Assembly (NCBI GenBank): GCA_034667525.1
Contig: JAXDJO010000044.1
Span: 1 to 62,822, forward strand
DNA: 62,822 bases
Direction: 5' to 3'
Source of the DNA: DATAPE01 sp034667525
GTDB lineage: Bacteria > Actinomycetota > CADDZG01 > WHSQ01
In this document: positions 1-7,871 of the stretch, one piece after another
Numbering within the stretch: position 1 is the first letter of the stretch
Layout of the letters: the number at the start of each line of letters is the position of its first letter
Notes under the pieces: generated by a model
Databases searched by the model: none
What the model saw: the letters and a program-made list of their open reading frames with translations, nothing else
What the model was told of the DNA's origin: nothing
Program-made: the position numbers and the translations under genes

Positions 1-4
1 TTCG

Positions 5-78
5 TGGGGGCGGCTGGACTCGAACCAGCGACCAACGGATTATGAGTCCGCCGCTCTGACCAACTGAGCTACGCCCCC
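5..78 (-). tRNA. tRNA with CAU anticodon, probably elongator tRNA-Met
   Basis: The complement folds as a full cloverleaf. The acceptor arm GGGGGCG pairs with CGCCCCC, the D-arm contains TAGCTCAGTTGGTCAGAGC, the anticodon loop is CTCATAA, and the T-arm contains GGTTCGAGTCC. The discriminator base is A and the 3' CCA is not encoded (CGAA follows). A CAT anticodon fits elongator Met, but also tRNA-Ile2 (lysidine-modified), whose T-arm and variable region look similar. Sequence alone does not settle this. It is not the initiator, which would carry a C-A mismatch at the acceptor end. Confidence 0.9.
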
Positions 79-296
79 AATGTGGAGCCCTCATTCTTCC
101 AGGCTCTTGGCGGATGGTGCACTCAGAGCTCCGCCTATCACTGCCACGAAGATTCGGCCCGTTGATCACGAAGAGCAGTCCACTGCGGAAGGAAGGCACC
201 CGGCTGCGGGTCGTCTTGGGCCACCGCGTCGCTATCCTTGGCTGGTCGAGGGCACTTGTGCCTCCTCCACGAGAGCCCAAGAGAGGACGAACGGTT

Positions 297-1280
297 TTGG
301 ATGTAGCAGTCAGGCCAACCCGAAAGCCACCAGCTGGCAATGGTGCGGTCATCTCCATAACAGGCCTCACCAAGGTCTATCCCGGGGGCCTGATCGCAGT
401 GGAGGACCTTGACCTCGCAGTCCACGAGGGAGAGATCTTCGGCCTTCTGGGCCCGAACGGTGCAGGGAAGACCACGACGGTGGGGATGCTGACTTCTCGG
501 GTGATTCCGACCCGGGGAGGCGCCGAGATAGGCGGTGTCGACATCGTGGCCCACCCCACCTTGGCAAAACAGTTGATAGGCGTCGTCTCGCAATCCAACA
601 CACTGGATCGGAGTTTGAGCGTTCGGGACAATCTCTACTTCCATGGCCGCTATTTCGGAATGTCGGCTCGGGCCGCGCATTCGGCGGCGGACGAGACTCT
701 CGAGAAATTCCGGCTTGCCGATCGGGCCGCGGCGGACGTGTCCGAGCTCTCCGGAGGGATGGCGCAACGTTTGATGGTCGCGAGAGCCATCCTGCACCGT
801 CCGCGCATCCTCTTTCTCGACGAGCCCACCGCCGGGCTCGATCCCCAAAGCCGGCTTGCTCTGTGGGAGATCCTCGACGAGTTGCACGACGCCGGGGAGA
901 CCATCTTGTTGACCACTCATTACATGGAAGAAGCCGACAAGCTCTGCGATCGGCTGGCGATCATGGACCACGGACACCTGCTTGCGCTGGACACCCCCAT
1001 CAATCTCAAGCGATCCATCGACGCCGACACGCAGGTCAAGGTCACCGCCGAAGGTGACCTTGCGGCCCTCGCCCAGCACCTGGGAACGCTCTCTGGCGTC
1101 ACCGATGCCCGCGTGGTTGAGGATGTTGTGAACGTCACGGCGAAGGGGCGCAAGGGGTTGCTCCCTTCGATCCTGGATCACGCCGAGGCGGGGGGCTTCA
1201 CCATTACGGATCTGTCGGCCTCAGAACCGACACTCGAAACAGTGTTCATCCGGCTGACTGGAAAGGATCTTCGGGAATGA
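297..1280 (+). CDS. ABC-2 type exporter ATP-binding protein (DrrA-like)
   Basis: ATPase subunit of a two-component ABC-2 exporter that would power efflux of a drug, lipid or glycoconjugate. Visible motifs are Walker A GPNGAGKTTT, signature LSGGMAQR, Walker B ILFLDEPTAGLDP and H-loop TTHYMEEAD. The C-terminal extension after the nucleotide-binding domain resembles that of DrrA-type proteins. The frame is open far upstream, to an ATG at 114. I place the start at TTG 297 because AGAGAGGA lies 9 bases upstream and conserved sequence (VISITGLTKVYPGG) begins shortly after. GTG 258, with GAGGG upstream, is the alternative. The 3' end overlaps the permease start by ATGA, so the two are translationally coupled. 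Substrate unknown. Confidence 0.9.
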   Translation: MDVAVRPTRKPPAGNGAVISITGLTKVYPGGLIAVEDLDLAVHEGEIFGLLGPNGAGKTTTVGMLTSRVIPTRGGAEIGGVDIVAHPTLAKQLIGVVSQSNTLDRSLSVRDNLYFHGRYFGMSARAAHSAADETLEKFRLADRAAADVSELSGGMAQRLMVARAILHRPRILFLDEPTAGLDPQSRLALWEILDELHDAGETILLTTHYMEEADKLCDRLAIMDHGHLLALDTPINLKRSIDADTQVKVTAEGDLAALAQHLGTLSGVTDARVVEDVVNVTAKGRKGLLPSILDHAEAGGFTITDLSASEPTLETVFIRLTGKDLRE

Positions 1281-2107
1281 TCGAAACGACCGAGCTCGCT
1301 TTTCTACGACCCGTAAGACAGGCGTCCATCACCGCTTTCGGCGCACTCGTCCTTCGCGATCTGGTCGTCCTGCGAAAGGGCTTGGGTGTTTTCGTCATCC
1401 GTACGATCATGCAGCCACTTCTCTTCGTTTTCGTCTTCACCTATGTCTTTCCGAAGATCGGTCAGGGCATCGGAGGTGCTAGTGGCGCAGCTCAGTTCTC
1501 GAGCCTTCTCGTGCCCGGTGTGGTTGCGATCGCTTGCATCTTTCAGGGCATCCAAGCAGTAGCGCTGCCGTTGGTACAGGAGTTCAGCTACACACGCGAG
1601 ATCGAGGACCGCGTCATGGCGCCGTTACCGGTGTGGGCCGTAGCCGCGGAGAAGATAGTGGCCGGCGCGTTGCAAGGCGTGATCGCTGGAGCGATCGTCT
1701 TCCCGCTCGCACTGGTGATACCTACGACCGTGGTTCACCTGAACGTCCGGTGGTTCGAGCTCCTAACCTTTCTTCCACTGGCCGCGATCGTCGGAGCGTC
1801 CCTGGGCCTCTCAATTGGCACGCGCGTGAAGCCGCAGCAGGTTCCTCTGTTGTTCAGCATCATCGTTCTGCCCCTCACGTTTCTCGGAGCGACTTATTAC
1901 CCCTGGGCGAAACTGACACCGATCCTGTGGCTGAAGTATGTGGTTTTGGTGAACCCGCTCGTGTACATGAGTGAGGCCTTCCGTACGGCGCTGACCCCAC
2001 AGATCCCGCACATGCCCACAGGGGTTATCTACCTTGCGCTGGTCCTGTTCTGCGTCGGCCTGACCTGGCTAGGCGTCGATGGATTCAAGCGCAGAGTGCT
2101 CGCCTAG
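1277..2107 (+). CDS. ABC-2 type exporter permease
   Basis: Membrane subunit partnering the preceding ATPase, with which it shares an ATGA start/stop overlap. It is 276 residues long. It has a short cytoplasmic N-terminus and about six hydrophobic segments, for example the FVIRTIMQPLLFVFVFTYVF region, followed by a VPGVVAIACIFQGI stretch typical of the ABC2_membrane family (DrrB, NodJ). The length matches that family. The pair forms a complete half-transporter operon that ends seven bases before the convergent regulator gene. The substrate cannot be inferred from sequence. Confidence 0.88.
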   Translation: MIETTELAFLRPVRQASITAFGALVLRDLVVLRKGLGVFVIRTIMQPLLFVFVFTYVFPKIGQGIGGASGAAQFSSLLVPGVVAIACIFQGIQAVALPLVQEFSYTREIEDRVMAPLPVWAVAAEKIVAGALQGVIAGAIVFPLALVIPTTVVHLNVRWFELLTFLPLAAIVGASLGLSIGTRVKPQQVPLLFSIIVLPLTFLGATYYPWAKLTPILWLKYVVLVNPLVYMSEAFRTALTPQIPHMPTGVIYLALVLFCVGLTWLGVDGFKRRVLA

Positions 2108-2114
2108 CTGATAC

Positions 2115-2591
2115 TCAGGAGTCTTCTTTCCGGCGCCGGCCGGTCGCCTTAGACCGGAGCTTTTCAAGCACGCCCGGGGGATTGACCCCACCGATAAGGC
2201 CTAGAGCTTCCACATCGCCAGAGCGCAAAGTGACAACATCCGTGATCAGATCGCCGCGTTCGGTGAGGACTTCATTGATGTATTCGCTGACCCACTCCGC
2301 CTCCGAGGACAGCTGCGAAAGCTCATTGAGATCGATAACCAATTGCTCTCTACCCTCAGGATTCACCTGCTCGAGCACCGCGGCCAACATCCTGTCCGGA
2401 GGAGTCGCATAGAAGGCAGCCAGCAGACAGAATCGATCTAGGGAGATGGAACGCTCTCCCCTCTCGTATCCGCCTACAGAAGACGGTTTGAACCGACCCG
2501 CAGAGCGCATCCAGACATCATCGAGAGTCAGCCCGCGCTCGAGGCGCGCTTTCCGCAGGATCTGACCAACAGCCTGTGCGAAGGTTTGCAT
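2115..2591 (-). CDS. BldD-like transcriptional regulator with c-di-GMP binding motif
   Basis: Protein of 158 residues; Streptomyces BldD is about 167. Residues 5-70 form an XRE-type helix-turn-helix with GRFKPSSVGGYERGERSIS, close to BldD GRWK..VVGSYERGDRAVT. The C-terminal domain (about 83-148) aligns with the BldD effector domain: IDLNEL, then RGD at 112-114, an eight-residue spacer, and RSGD at 123-126. RGD-X8-RxxD is the signature through which BldD binds tetrameric c-di-GMP and dimerises. In Streptomyces, BldD represses developmental genes when ligand-bound; the targets here are unknown. It is transcribed divergently from the histidine kinase at 2814, so the 222-bp intergenic region probably carries both promoters. 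Similarity is by eye. Confidence 0.85.
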   Translation of the reverse strand: MQTFAQAVGQILRKARLERGLTLDDVWMRSAGRFKPSSVGGYERGERSISLDRFCLLAAFYATPPDRMLAAVLEQVNPEGREQLVIDLNELSQLSSEAEWVSEYINEVLTERGDLITDVVTLRSGDVEALGLIGGVNPPGVLEKLRSKATGRRRKEDS

Positions 2592-2813
2592 CGTTCTCTT
2601 CCTGTCGATGTCAGAAGAGATTATCGAGGGCTGGCCCGCAGAACCACGACAAACAGCCGTAGCTTGGGTACGGCTAAGGGCAGCCTAGAAGACCGCTCTC
2701 CGCGTTAGTCAATCTCGAAATACCCGTTCTTTTGGCCCGGCCACGGCCTCGCTCCCCGATACACTGGGTGCTCCGAACGTCGATCATTGTTGGAAAGAGG
2801 TTGGCGAGAGCCG

Positions 2814-4379
2814 ATGAGCCCCCCACAGAAGATCGATCTCAGCGGAACCAGGTTCGGAGCGCCGGCCCGGATAAGAGAAGCCCTGAGGATAGTCACTCGA
2901 TCCGTGAAACCAATCGTCGGTCCGGAAGGCAAGGTGCGGCTGTTTCTCCTGCCAGAGCGGGGAAGCCGGCCGATCCTCGCGGTCTCCGAGTCCAGCGAAG
3001 GCCTGCGCAAGGCTGTGGCGACGCGCTCATCAGCCTTGTCTAACCTCAAGCCAGTACGGGTGCATCTCGACCAGGTTTCTGGACGCACGGTGGCGGTACT
3101 CCCTCTCATCTCTCGAAGCGAGGCTCTCGGCGTGTTGGAAGTCGTTGGGCCTTCTGCAGCTGTCGACTCTTCGTGGAAGAGCTTGAGAGCCGTTGCCGAC
3201 GAAGCGGGCCTGATCCTCAGGATGTTGCAAGAGGCGTCATCGTTGAGAACCCAGACCGAGTCGTCGCGCATGCTCGCAGACCTGGCTCGTGACCTCGTTA
3301 GAGCGAGATCCATCAGCGAGGCGGTTGAGGATGTAGCTCGGAGCATCTTTGAGAGATATCGAGTCCCCGTTGTGTCGTGGGCAGTACGAGCGGATCTGAC
3401 CCGCCTCACCTTCCTATCCGCCCATGGCCTCTCATCTCCGGCATCGAACCGTCTCCAGACTGAGATGCGGATCATCAAGAGACTCAGTGCGACGGGACCC
3501 CAAGCGAAGGCTCAACTGCTGGATTCGATCGCAGAGAGCGCCGGCATCGCCCGAACGTCGATGATCGACGGCCGTGACGCCCTCATCGTCATCGCAGCAC
3601 AGTCATCGGAGATCGCAGCGACCGTGGCGCTGATTCAACCCCTGCTCAGGGATGTCCTTCGTCGCCTGGGGATCCTGGCACAAGCGGATCTCCACCACGA
3701 GCGCCTCGACCTTGGGATCTCGTGGACGGCCCATGAGTTGAGAGGCCCCCTCACAGGAACGCGCGCGGTCATCGACCTCCTTCTTCAAACCGCCGACGAA
3801 GAAAGCCGGACCCAGCATCTGCTCAAACGGTCGAGGGAGGACCTCGACAGGATGTCGGCTCTCGTCGATGGAGCATTAAGGGTGACGATGGCCGACGAGT
3901 CTGTGGCTCACCGCCCAACTCCCCTGATGCGAGTCGTGCGAGATGCCATCAACATCTGTCGAGCGGAACGCTCGACCACCGAGATCCTGCTGCGGAGCGA
4001 GGCGGAGGTCGTGCTTCAAGCCGACGCTCCACAGCTAACTGGGGCCATAGCGAACGTGGTTCGCAACTCTCTGTGGCACGCTCCTCCGGGCTCCTCGGTG
4101 GAGATCGACGTGGTCGTTCGAGGCGCCAACGTTCAACTCCGGGTGACCGACCAGGGACCTCGTGTGTCGGGGGTAGACAAAGAGATGATCTTCGATCCCT
4201 TCGGTCGGGGCGAATCCCCACGAGCGGTGGGGCGTGGCAAGGGCCTGGGACTATTCATCGCACGCCGGGTCATAGAGGGTCATGGTGGGACAATCAAGGT
4301 TGGCTCCAGCTCGTCAGGGGCCATGTTCGTGATTGACCTACCAGTAGCCGAAGAGAGGAGACAGGCATCCGCGTCCTGA
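2814..4379 (+). CDS. Soluble sensor histidine kinase
   Basis: About 521 residues with no membrane segment, so a cytoplasmic sensor. The N-terminal 290 residues look like two GAF-type sensory regions. A HisKA domain follows with the phosphoacceptor His near residue 307 (SWTAHELRGPLTG). The HATPase domain has N-box NVVRNSLWHAPP, DQGPRV (a weak G1 box), F-box IFDPFGRG and G2 box GRGKGLGLFIA. The frame also opens at TTG 2787. ATG 2814 is preferred as the only ATG before the conserved region, although its ribosome site (GAGAG) is close to the start. The 3' end overlaps the response regulator, implying a coupled two-component system. The stimulus is unknown. Confidence 0.88.
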   Translation: MSPPQKIDLSGTRFGAPARIREALRIVTRSVKPIVGPEGKVRLFLLPERGSRPILAVSESSEGLRKAVATRSSALSNLKPVRVHLDQVSGRTVAVLPLISRSEALGVLEVVGPSAAVDSSWKSLRAVADEAGLILRMLQEASSLRTQTESSRMLADLARDLVRARSISEAVEDVARSIFERYRVPVVSWAVRADLTRLTFLSAHGLSSPASNRLQTEMRIIKRLSATGPQAKAQLLDSIAESAGIARTSMIDGRDALIVIAAQSSEIAATVALIQPLLRDVLRRLGILAQADLHHERLDLGISWTAHELRGPLTGTRAVIDLLLQTADEESRTQHLLKRSREDLDRMSALVDGALRVTMADESVAHRPTPLMRVVRDAINICRAERSTTEILLRSEAEVVLQADAPQLTGAIANVVRNSLWHAPPGSSVEIDVVVRGANVQLRVTDQGPRVSGVDKEMIFDPFGRGESPRAVGRGKGLGLFIARRVIEGHGGTIKVGSSSSGAMFVIDLPVAEERRQASAS

Positions 4380-5011
4380 TCGTCGACGATCACAAATTGT
4401 TCGCTGAAGCGATCCGCTCGAGTCTCGAAGCCCTGGGGATGGAAATCCTGGAGCTAACGCAAACCGGGGAAGAAGCGGTCGCTGCAGCACATCAGCAGCC
4501 AGACCTCGTGTTGGTAGACCTTGGTTTGCCGGATATGCACGGGGTGGAGGTTGGCAAGGCGATCCTTGCCCAATGCCCTTCTGCCACAGTGCTGGCCGTG
4601 ACATCGATCATGGATCCTGCCGTGGTTCGGGAAGTTATGCGCGCGGGCTTTCATGGTTACCTCACCAAGAACACCCCGCTCGATCAATTCATCAAGTCGA
4701 TCGAAGCCGCTCTCTCGGGGCAGATGGTCATCCCCCAACATCTCGCAAGCAGGGCCGCCGGACAGCGAACCAAGGAGCAGCAGGAAACCGACCTATTGGT
4801 CCGGCAGCTGACCCCTCGCGAGCTCGAGATCCTGACGTTGTTGGCTCAGGGCAAGTCGGGGGGAACGATGGCATCGGAGCTTTCGATAAGCGCGAACACC
4901 ATCCGAAGCCATATCCAGAACATCCTCACGAAGCTGCAGGTCCATTCCCGACTCGAGGCGGCCACCTTCGCAGTCAAGCACGGGATCGTGCAGGTAGAGG
5001 GGACGGGTTAA
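4367..5011 (+). CDS. NarL/FixJ-family response regulator with probable ATC start
   Basis: Partner of the upstream kinase. The receiver domain begins RVLIVDDHKLF, with the phospho-acceptor Asp near residue 51 (LVLVDLGLPD) and the switch Lys in GYLTKNTP. The C-terminal LuxR helix-turn-helix reads LTPRELEILTLLAQG and SISANTIRSHIQNILTKL. The conserved first strand lies upstream of the first ordinary start codon (TTG 4397). The frame is closed by a stop at 4334 and has no ATG, GTG or TTG between. ATC 4367 has GAGGAG six bases upstream and gives the expected N-terminus (M)RVLIVDD, so I start there. A TTG start would delete the acidic pocket. The gene overlaps the kinase by 13 bases. Confidence 0.85.
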   Translation: MRVLIVDDHKLFAEAIRSSLEALGMEILELTQTGEEAVAAAHQQPDLVLVDLGLPDMHGVEVGKAILAQCPSATVLAVTSIMDPAVVREVMRAGFHGYLTKNTPLDQFIKSIEAALSGQMVIPQHLASRAAGQRTKEQQETDLLVRQLTPRELEILTLLAQGKSGGTMASELSISANTIRSHIQNILTKLQVHSRLEAATFAVKHGIVQVEGTG

Positions 5012-5069
5012 CTCCGCGGGCTCTGCCCGGGCTCGCCTTTAGGAATGAGGCTGGCCCCCAAATGACTTC

Positions 5070-5093
5070 GGGCCGCCCCCAGGGGAGCGGCCC
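5070..5093. terminator. Hairpin between convergent genes, possible bidirectional terminator
   Basis: GGGCCGC at 5070-5076 pairs exactly with GCGGCCC at 5087-5093, and CCCC/GGGG can extend the stem inward. It lies between the stop of the response regulator (5011) and the stop of the LPFTG gene (5119). No U-run follows on either strand, so termination is inferred from position and stem strength only. Confidence 0.45.
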
Positions 5094-5118
5094 GACAGAT
5101 CAGAAGTTGAGAAGCTTC

Positions 5119-5424
5119 CTACGAAGAGATACTTCCTGGCCTCGACTTACGGAAGAGAGTCAGTCCAGCTCCGAAGGTCAGTAAACCGATCCCAAGAAAC
5201 AGGATGACGTCCGCACCCGTGAAGGGCAGTGTGCCGGCTGGGGCCTGGTGGATGGAAGCAGCGTGCACAACCGGACCTGCCGGCGGTCGGTTCAGCTTCT
5301 TACCCTTGACGATTGGGGGCCCTGCTGGCTTGGAGCCCGCGGCATACGAGACGCCCACCATGGAGGCGAGAGCTAACAGGACGCCCGCCACCACCAAGAT
5401 ACTTTTGAAACGGCCCAAGGCCAT
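5119..5424 (-). CDS. Small LPFTG cell-wall-anchored protein
   Basis: A 101-residue preprotein. It has an N-terminal signal peptide (MALGRFKSILVVAGVLLALA, probable cleavage near SYA-A at 27-28), a short Pro/Ala/Lys-rich segment, the sortase motif LPFTG at 66-70, a hydrophobic helix, and the basic tail FRKSR. This is the classic sorting-signal layout for covalent anchoring to peptidoglycan by a class A/E-like sortase. The mature chain would be only about 40 residues. The start is ATG 5424, because AGGAGG lies six bases upstream; the frame remains open to 5529 without such a site. No sortase gene lies in the window. Function unknown; possibly a surface-exposed stalk or spacer. Confidence 0.8.
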   Translation of the reverse strand: MALGRFKSILVVAGVLLALASMVGVSYAAGSKPAGPPIVKGKKLNRPPAGPVVHAASIHQAPAGTLPFTGADVILFLGIGLLTFGAGLTLFRKSRPGSISS

Positions 5425-5607
5425 GACGGTTCCTCCTCTATAACGGCTATTAGTCACAGGATGGGGCCACTGGACCACCCCTGCCTGCGCGTTTGAGCGT
5501 ATCTTGCCACTTGACGGGCATGAGGCCATGACATTTCCCCATATATTCGGTGCTTGCTTGCCTGTTTTGTCAGGAGATGACCCAACCGGCGCCCGGAGGG
5601 GCAGTTT

Positions 5608-6690
5608 TCAGCCGCCTCCCAGTTCGACCAGCTGACGGCGCCACACCGCCGTTACGTTTCCCCAGGACATGTCTGAGTTGACGATGGCAGACCCTCTCTC
5701 CGACACCGCCGGCGCCTCCGAGGACACCAGCCGATCCAGGCCCGCCGCGAGGCTTGCCGGAGAAGGATCGGAGAGAAACGCTCCTCCCTTCGAGGCCAGG
5801 TAACGTCCCAGAGGATAGGTCGTGGTCAGGGTGGGAACGCCAACCGAAACCGCTTCCGCCACCGAGTTGCCAAAACCCTCCCAGCGGGAGGGGTAGACAA
5901 AGCCGCTGGCAGCAGCGAGCAGGTCCCACTTCTCCCTTCCGTACACCGGCGCTTCGATGGTGACCTCGGCCCCCAAACCGAGTCTGCCGATGAGGGCCGC
6001 GACGGCTTTCTTTCGCCCTCGCCAGTCGGGGCCGACCAGCCGCAGGATCGGCCGTGACCCCGGTCCCATCTGGGCGACGCCATGCAGGAGGAGATCAAGG
6101 CCCTTGTGCTCGGGGTCGAAACGGCCCATCCACAGGACGTATCCGCCGCTCCCCCCATCCCAGCGCACGCCTTCGGGGGGCTCGACACCATTGGGGGCCA
6201 CCAGCCACGGGCCGGTGTAGCCCAAGTTCTGCATGTCGTCGCGTTCTGAATCGAAGAACAGGTGCATCGCGCGAGCGCCTTGAACCAGGCTTCTTTCGAA
6301 AGCGACCCACCAGGCAAGCTTGAAAAGCCTCTTCCGGCGAACGATGTGGGGGTCGTAAGCACCACGCGGAGCCAGAATGTAAGGGACGTTCGCGCGTCTG
6401 GCGACCGCCCCAGCGGCGACATTGTGAACGACCCAGGCGGAATGAAAGATGGCAAGGTCGGCTCCCTCGAAGACCTCGCGCAGCTTCAGTGGAACTCTTG
6501 CCCTCCGAACGCCGACATGATCTATCTGCTCCCAGACGACTGCGGGGTCCCGATCTCTGCTGTCACCCTCGCCAAATGCGATGGACACCTCGAGGCCAGA
6601 AGTCGCCAGGCCATGGGCCAAACGGCGCACGGCGCCGGTCATGCCCCCGTCGCCGACAACTGCGCGGGGGTAGTAGAAGACGATCCTCAT
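5608..6690 (-). CDS. GT4-family glycosyltransferase
   Basis: A 360-residue GT-B fold glycosyltransferase. The N-terminal Rossmann half starts MRIVFYYPRAVVGDGGMTGAVRRLA, and the C-terminal half contains LWMGRFDPEHKGLDLLL and the GT4 signature SRWEGFGNSVAEA with the E-x7-E spacing of retaining enzymes. It would transfer a sugar from a nucleotide donor to a lipid-linked polysaccharide repeat unit on the cytoplasmic face. Donor and acceptor cannot be predicted. It lies 40 bp downstream of the epimerase gene on the same strand and is the last gene at this end of the polysaccharide locus. Confidence 0.88.
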   Translation of the reverse strand: MRIVFYYPRAVVGDGGMTGAVRRLAHGLATSGLEVSIAFGEGDSRDRDPAVVWEQIDHVGVRRARVPLKLREVFEGADLAIFHSAWVVHNVAAGAVARRANVPYILAPRGAYDPHIVRRKRLFKLAWWVAFERSLVQGARAMHLFFDSERDDMQNLGYTGPWLVAPNGVEPPEGVRWDGGSGGYVLWMGRFDPEHKGLDLLLHGVAQMGPGSRPILRLVGPDWRGRKKAVAALIGRLGLGAEVTIEAPVYGREKWDLLAAASGFVYPSRWEGFGNSVAEAVSVGVPTLTTTYPLGRYLASKGGAFLSDPSPASLAAGLDRLVSSEAPAVSERGSAIVNSDMSWGNVTAVWRRQLVELGGG

Positions 6691-6730
6691 ATCGCCGCTG
6701 CCCTCACCAGTGAAGGCTACCGGCAGGAAG

Positions 6731-7729
6731 CTACGAGGCGGCGCCCACCGGCGAGGCGCTGATGCGTCCGGCCTTCTCGAGTTCTGATTCGATGAATCTG
6801 TAGGTAGATCTCAGACCTTCTTCGAGAGAGACTGCGGGCTTCCACGCCAGAATCTCCCACAGCTTTGAGTTGTCGCTGTTCCGACCACGCACGCCTTGCG
6901 GCTTCGAAACATCGTGGCGCTTCTCGATCGTCTTTCCCGCAATCTTGGCCACCATGTCCACCAGGCGGTCCACGCTCACGAGCTCGTCGGTTCCGAGGTT
7001 CAGCGGCTGCGAGTGATCCGACTGCATCAGCCGAAAGATCCCTTCCACGCAGTCGTTCACGTGCATGAAGGATCTGGTTTGGAGGCCGTCACCCCACACC
7101 TCGATCTCTCCTCCGTCCACGGTTAACGCCACCTTCCTGCAGATGGCCGCGGGGGCTTTCTCCCTGCCCCCTTCGTAGGTGCCGAGGGGGCCGTAGATGT
7201 TGTGGAATCGAGCGACGCGGGTGTCGATCTTCCCTTCTTCGGTGTAGTACTGACACAGCTTCTCGGCGTAGAGCTTCTCCCAGCCGTAACCCTCTTCGGG
7301 GTCAGCCGGATAAGCATCGTCCTCCTTGAGTGGCTTTACATCGGGACTCGTTTGCAGATACATCGGATAGATGCATGCCGACGAAGAATAGAAGTGCCTG
7401 TCTGCACCGCTGACCCGGGCCGCCTCCAGCATGTGGGCGTTTATCAGGACGTTATTGCGAGCCACTTCGGCGTGGTTGGCCGTGATGTAGCCGATACCAC
7501 CCATGTCGGCGGCCAACTGATAAACCTCGTGGACGTCGTTCGTGGCCTCGAGACAATTGTCATATTCCCTCAAGTCCAGCAGCAGGAACTCGTCAGCCGC
7601 CGTGGGTTCGTACTCCGCCTCTTTGATGTCAACGCCTCGGACCCAATAGTCCCGGTCTTTGAGGTAATTGACCATGTGATGGCCGATGAACCCGCCTGCG
7701 CCTGCCACCACTGCTCTTCGTTGACTCAT
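6731..7729 (-). CDS. NAD-dependent epimerase, GDP-mannose 3,5-epimerase-like
   Basis: Extended SDR nucleotide-sugar epimerase of 332 residues. The NAD-binding motif is GAGGFIG (10-16), the catalytic motifs are SSSACIYP and YGWEK (Tyr-x3-Lys), and substrate-binding regions include RFHNIYGPLGTYEGGREKAP, WGDGLQTRSF and PQGVRGRNSDN. Several of these blocks (GPxGTxxGGREKAPAA, GDGLQTRSF, GVRGRNSDN) match plant GDP-mannose 3,5-epimerase as I remember it. That enzyme makes GDP-L-galactose or GDP-L-gulose. The probable role is supply of an L-sugar donor for the polysaccharide. A different GDP- or UDP-sugar substrate remains possible. Confidence 0.85.
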   Translation of the reverse strand: MSQRRAVVAGAGGFIGHHMVNYLKDRDYWVRGVDIKEAEYEPTAADEFLLLDLREYDNCLEATNDVHEVYQLAADMGGIGYITANHAEVARNNVLINAHMLEAARVSGADRHFYSSSACIYPMYLQTSPDVKPLKEDDAYPADPEEGYGWEKLYAEKLCQYYTEEGKIDTRVARFHNIYGPLGTYEGGREKAPAAICRKVALTVDGGEIEVWGDGLQTRSFMHVNDCVEGIFRLMQSDHSQPLNLGTDELVSVDRLVDMVAKIAGKTIEKRHDVSKPQGVRGRNSDNSKLWEILAWKPAVSLEEGLRSTYRFIESELEKAGRISASPVGAAS

Positions 7730-7871
7730 TCCGAGAGACCTCCTGCTATGGGTTTGACTTCAGCCGTACCAGGTTGCTTCGGATGAAGAGCCCGGCGAGT
7801 AAAGCCACAAACGGCGATTTCTTGTAAGAACGTTTGCCTCTACAGCGTGCCATACGGTGCAAAATCGGCAA

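Noticed and set aside
5..78. Initiator tRNA-fMet
   Set aside because: The acceptor stem is fully paired at position 1 and the anticodon stem lacks the three G-C pairs in the initiator arrangement.
138..1181. Long minus-strand frame opposite the ABC ATPase gene
   Set aside because: It is the complement of a gene with all ABC motifs; its translation shows no domain.
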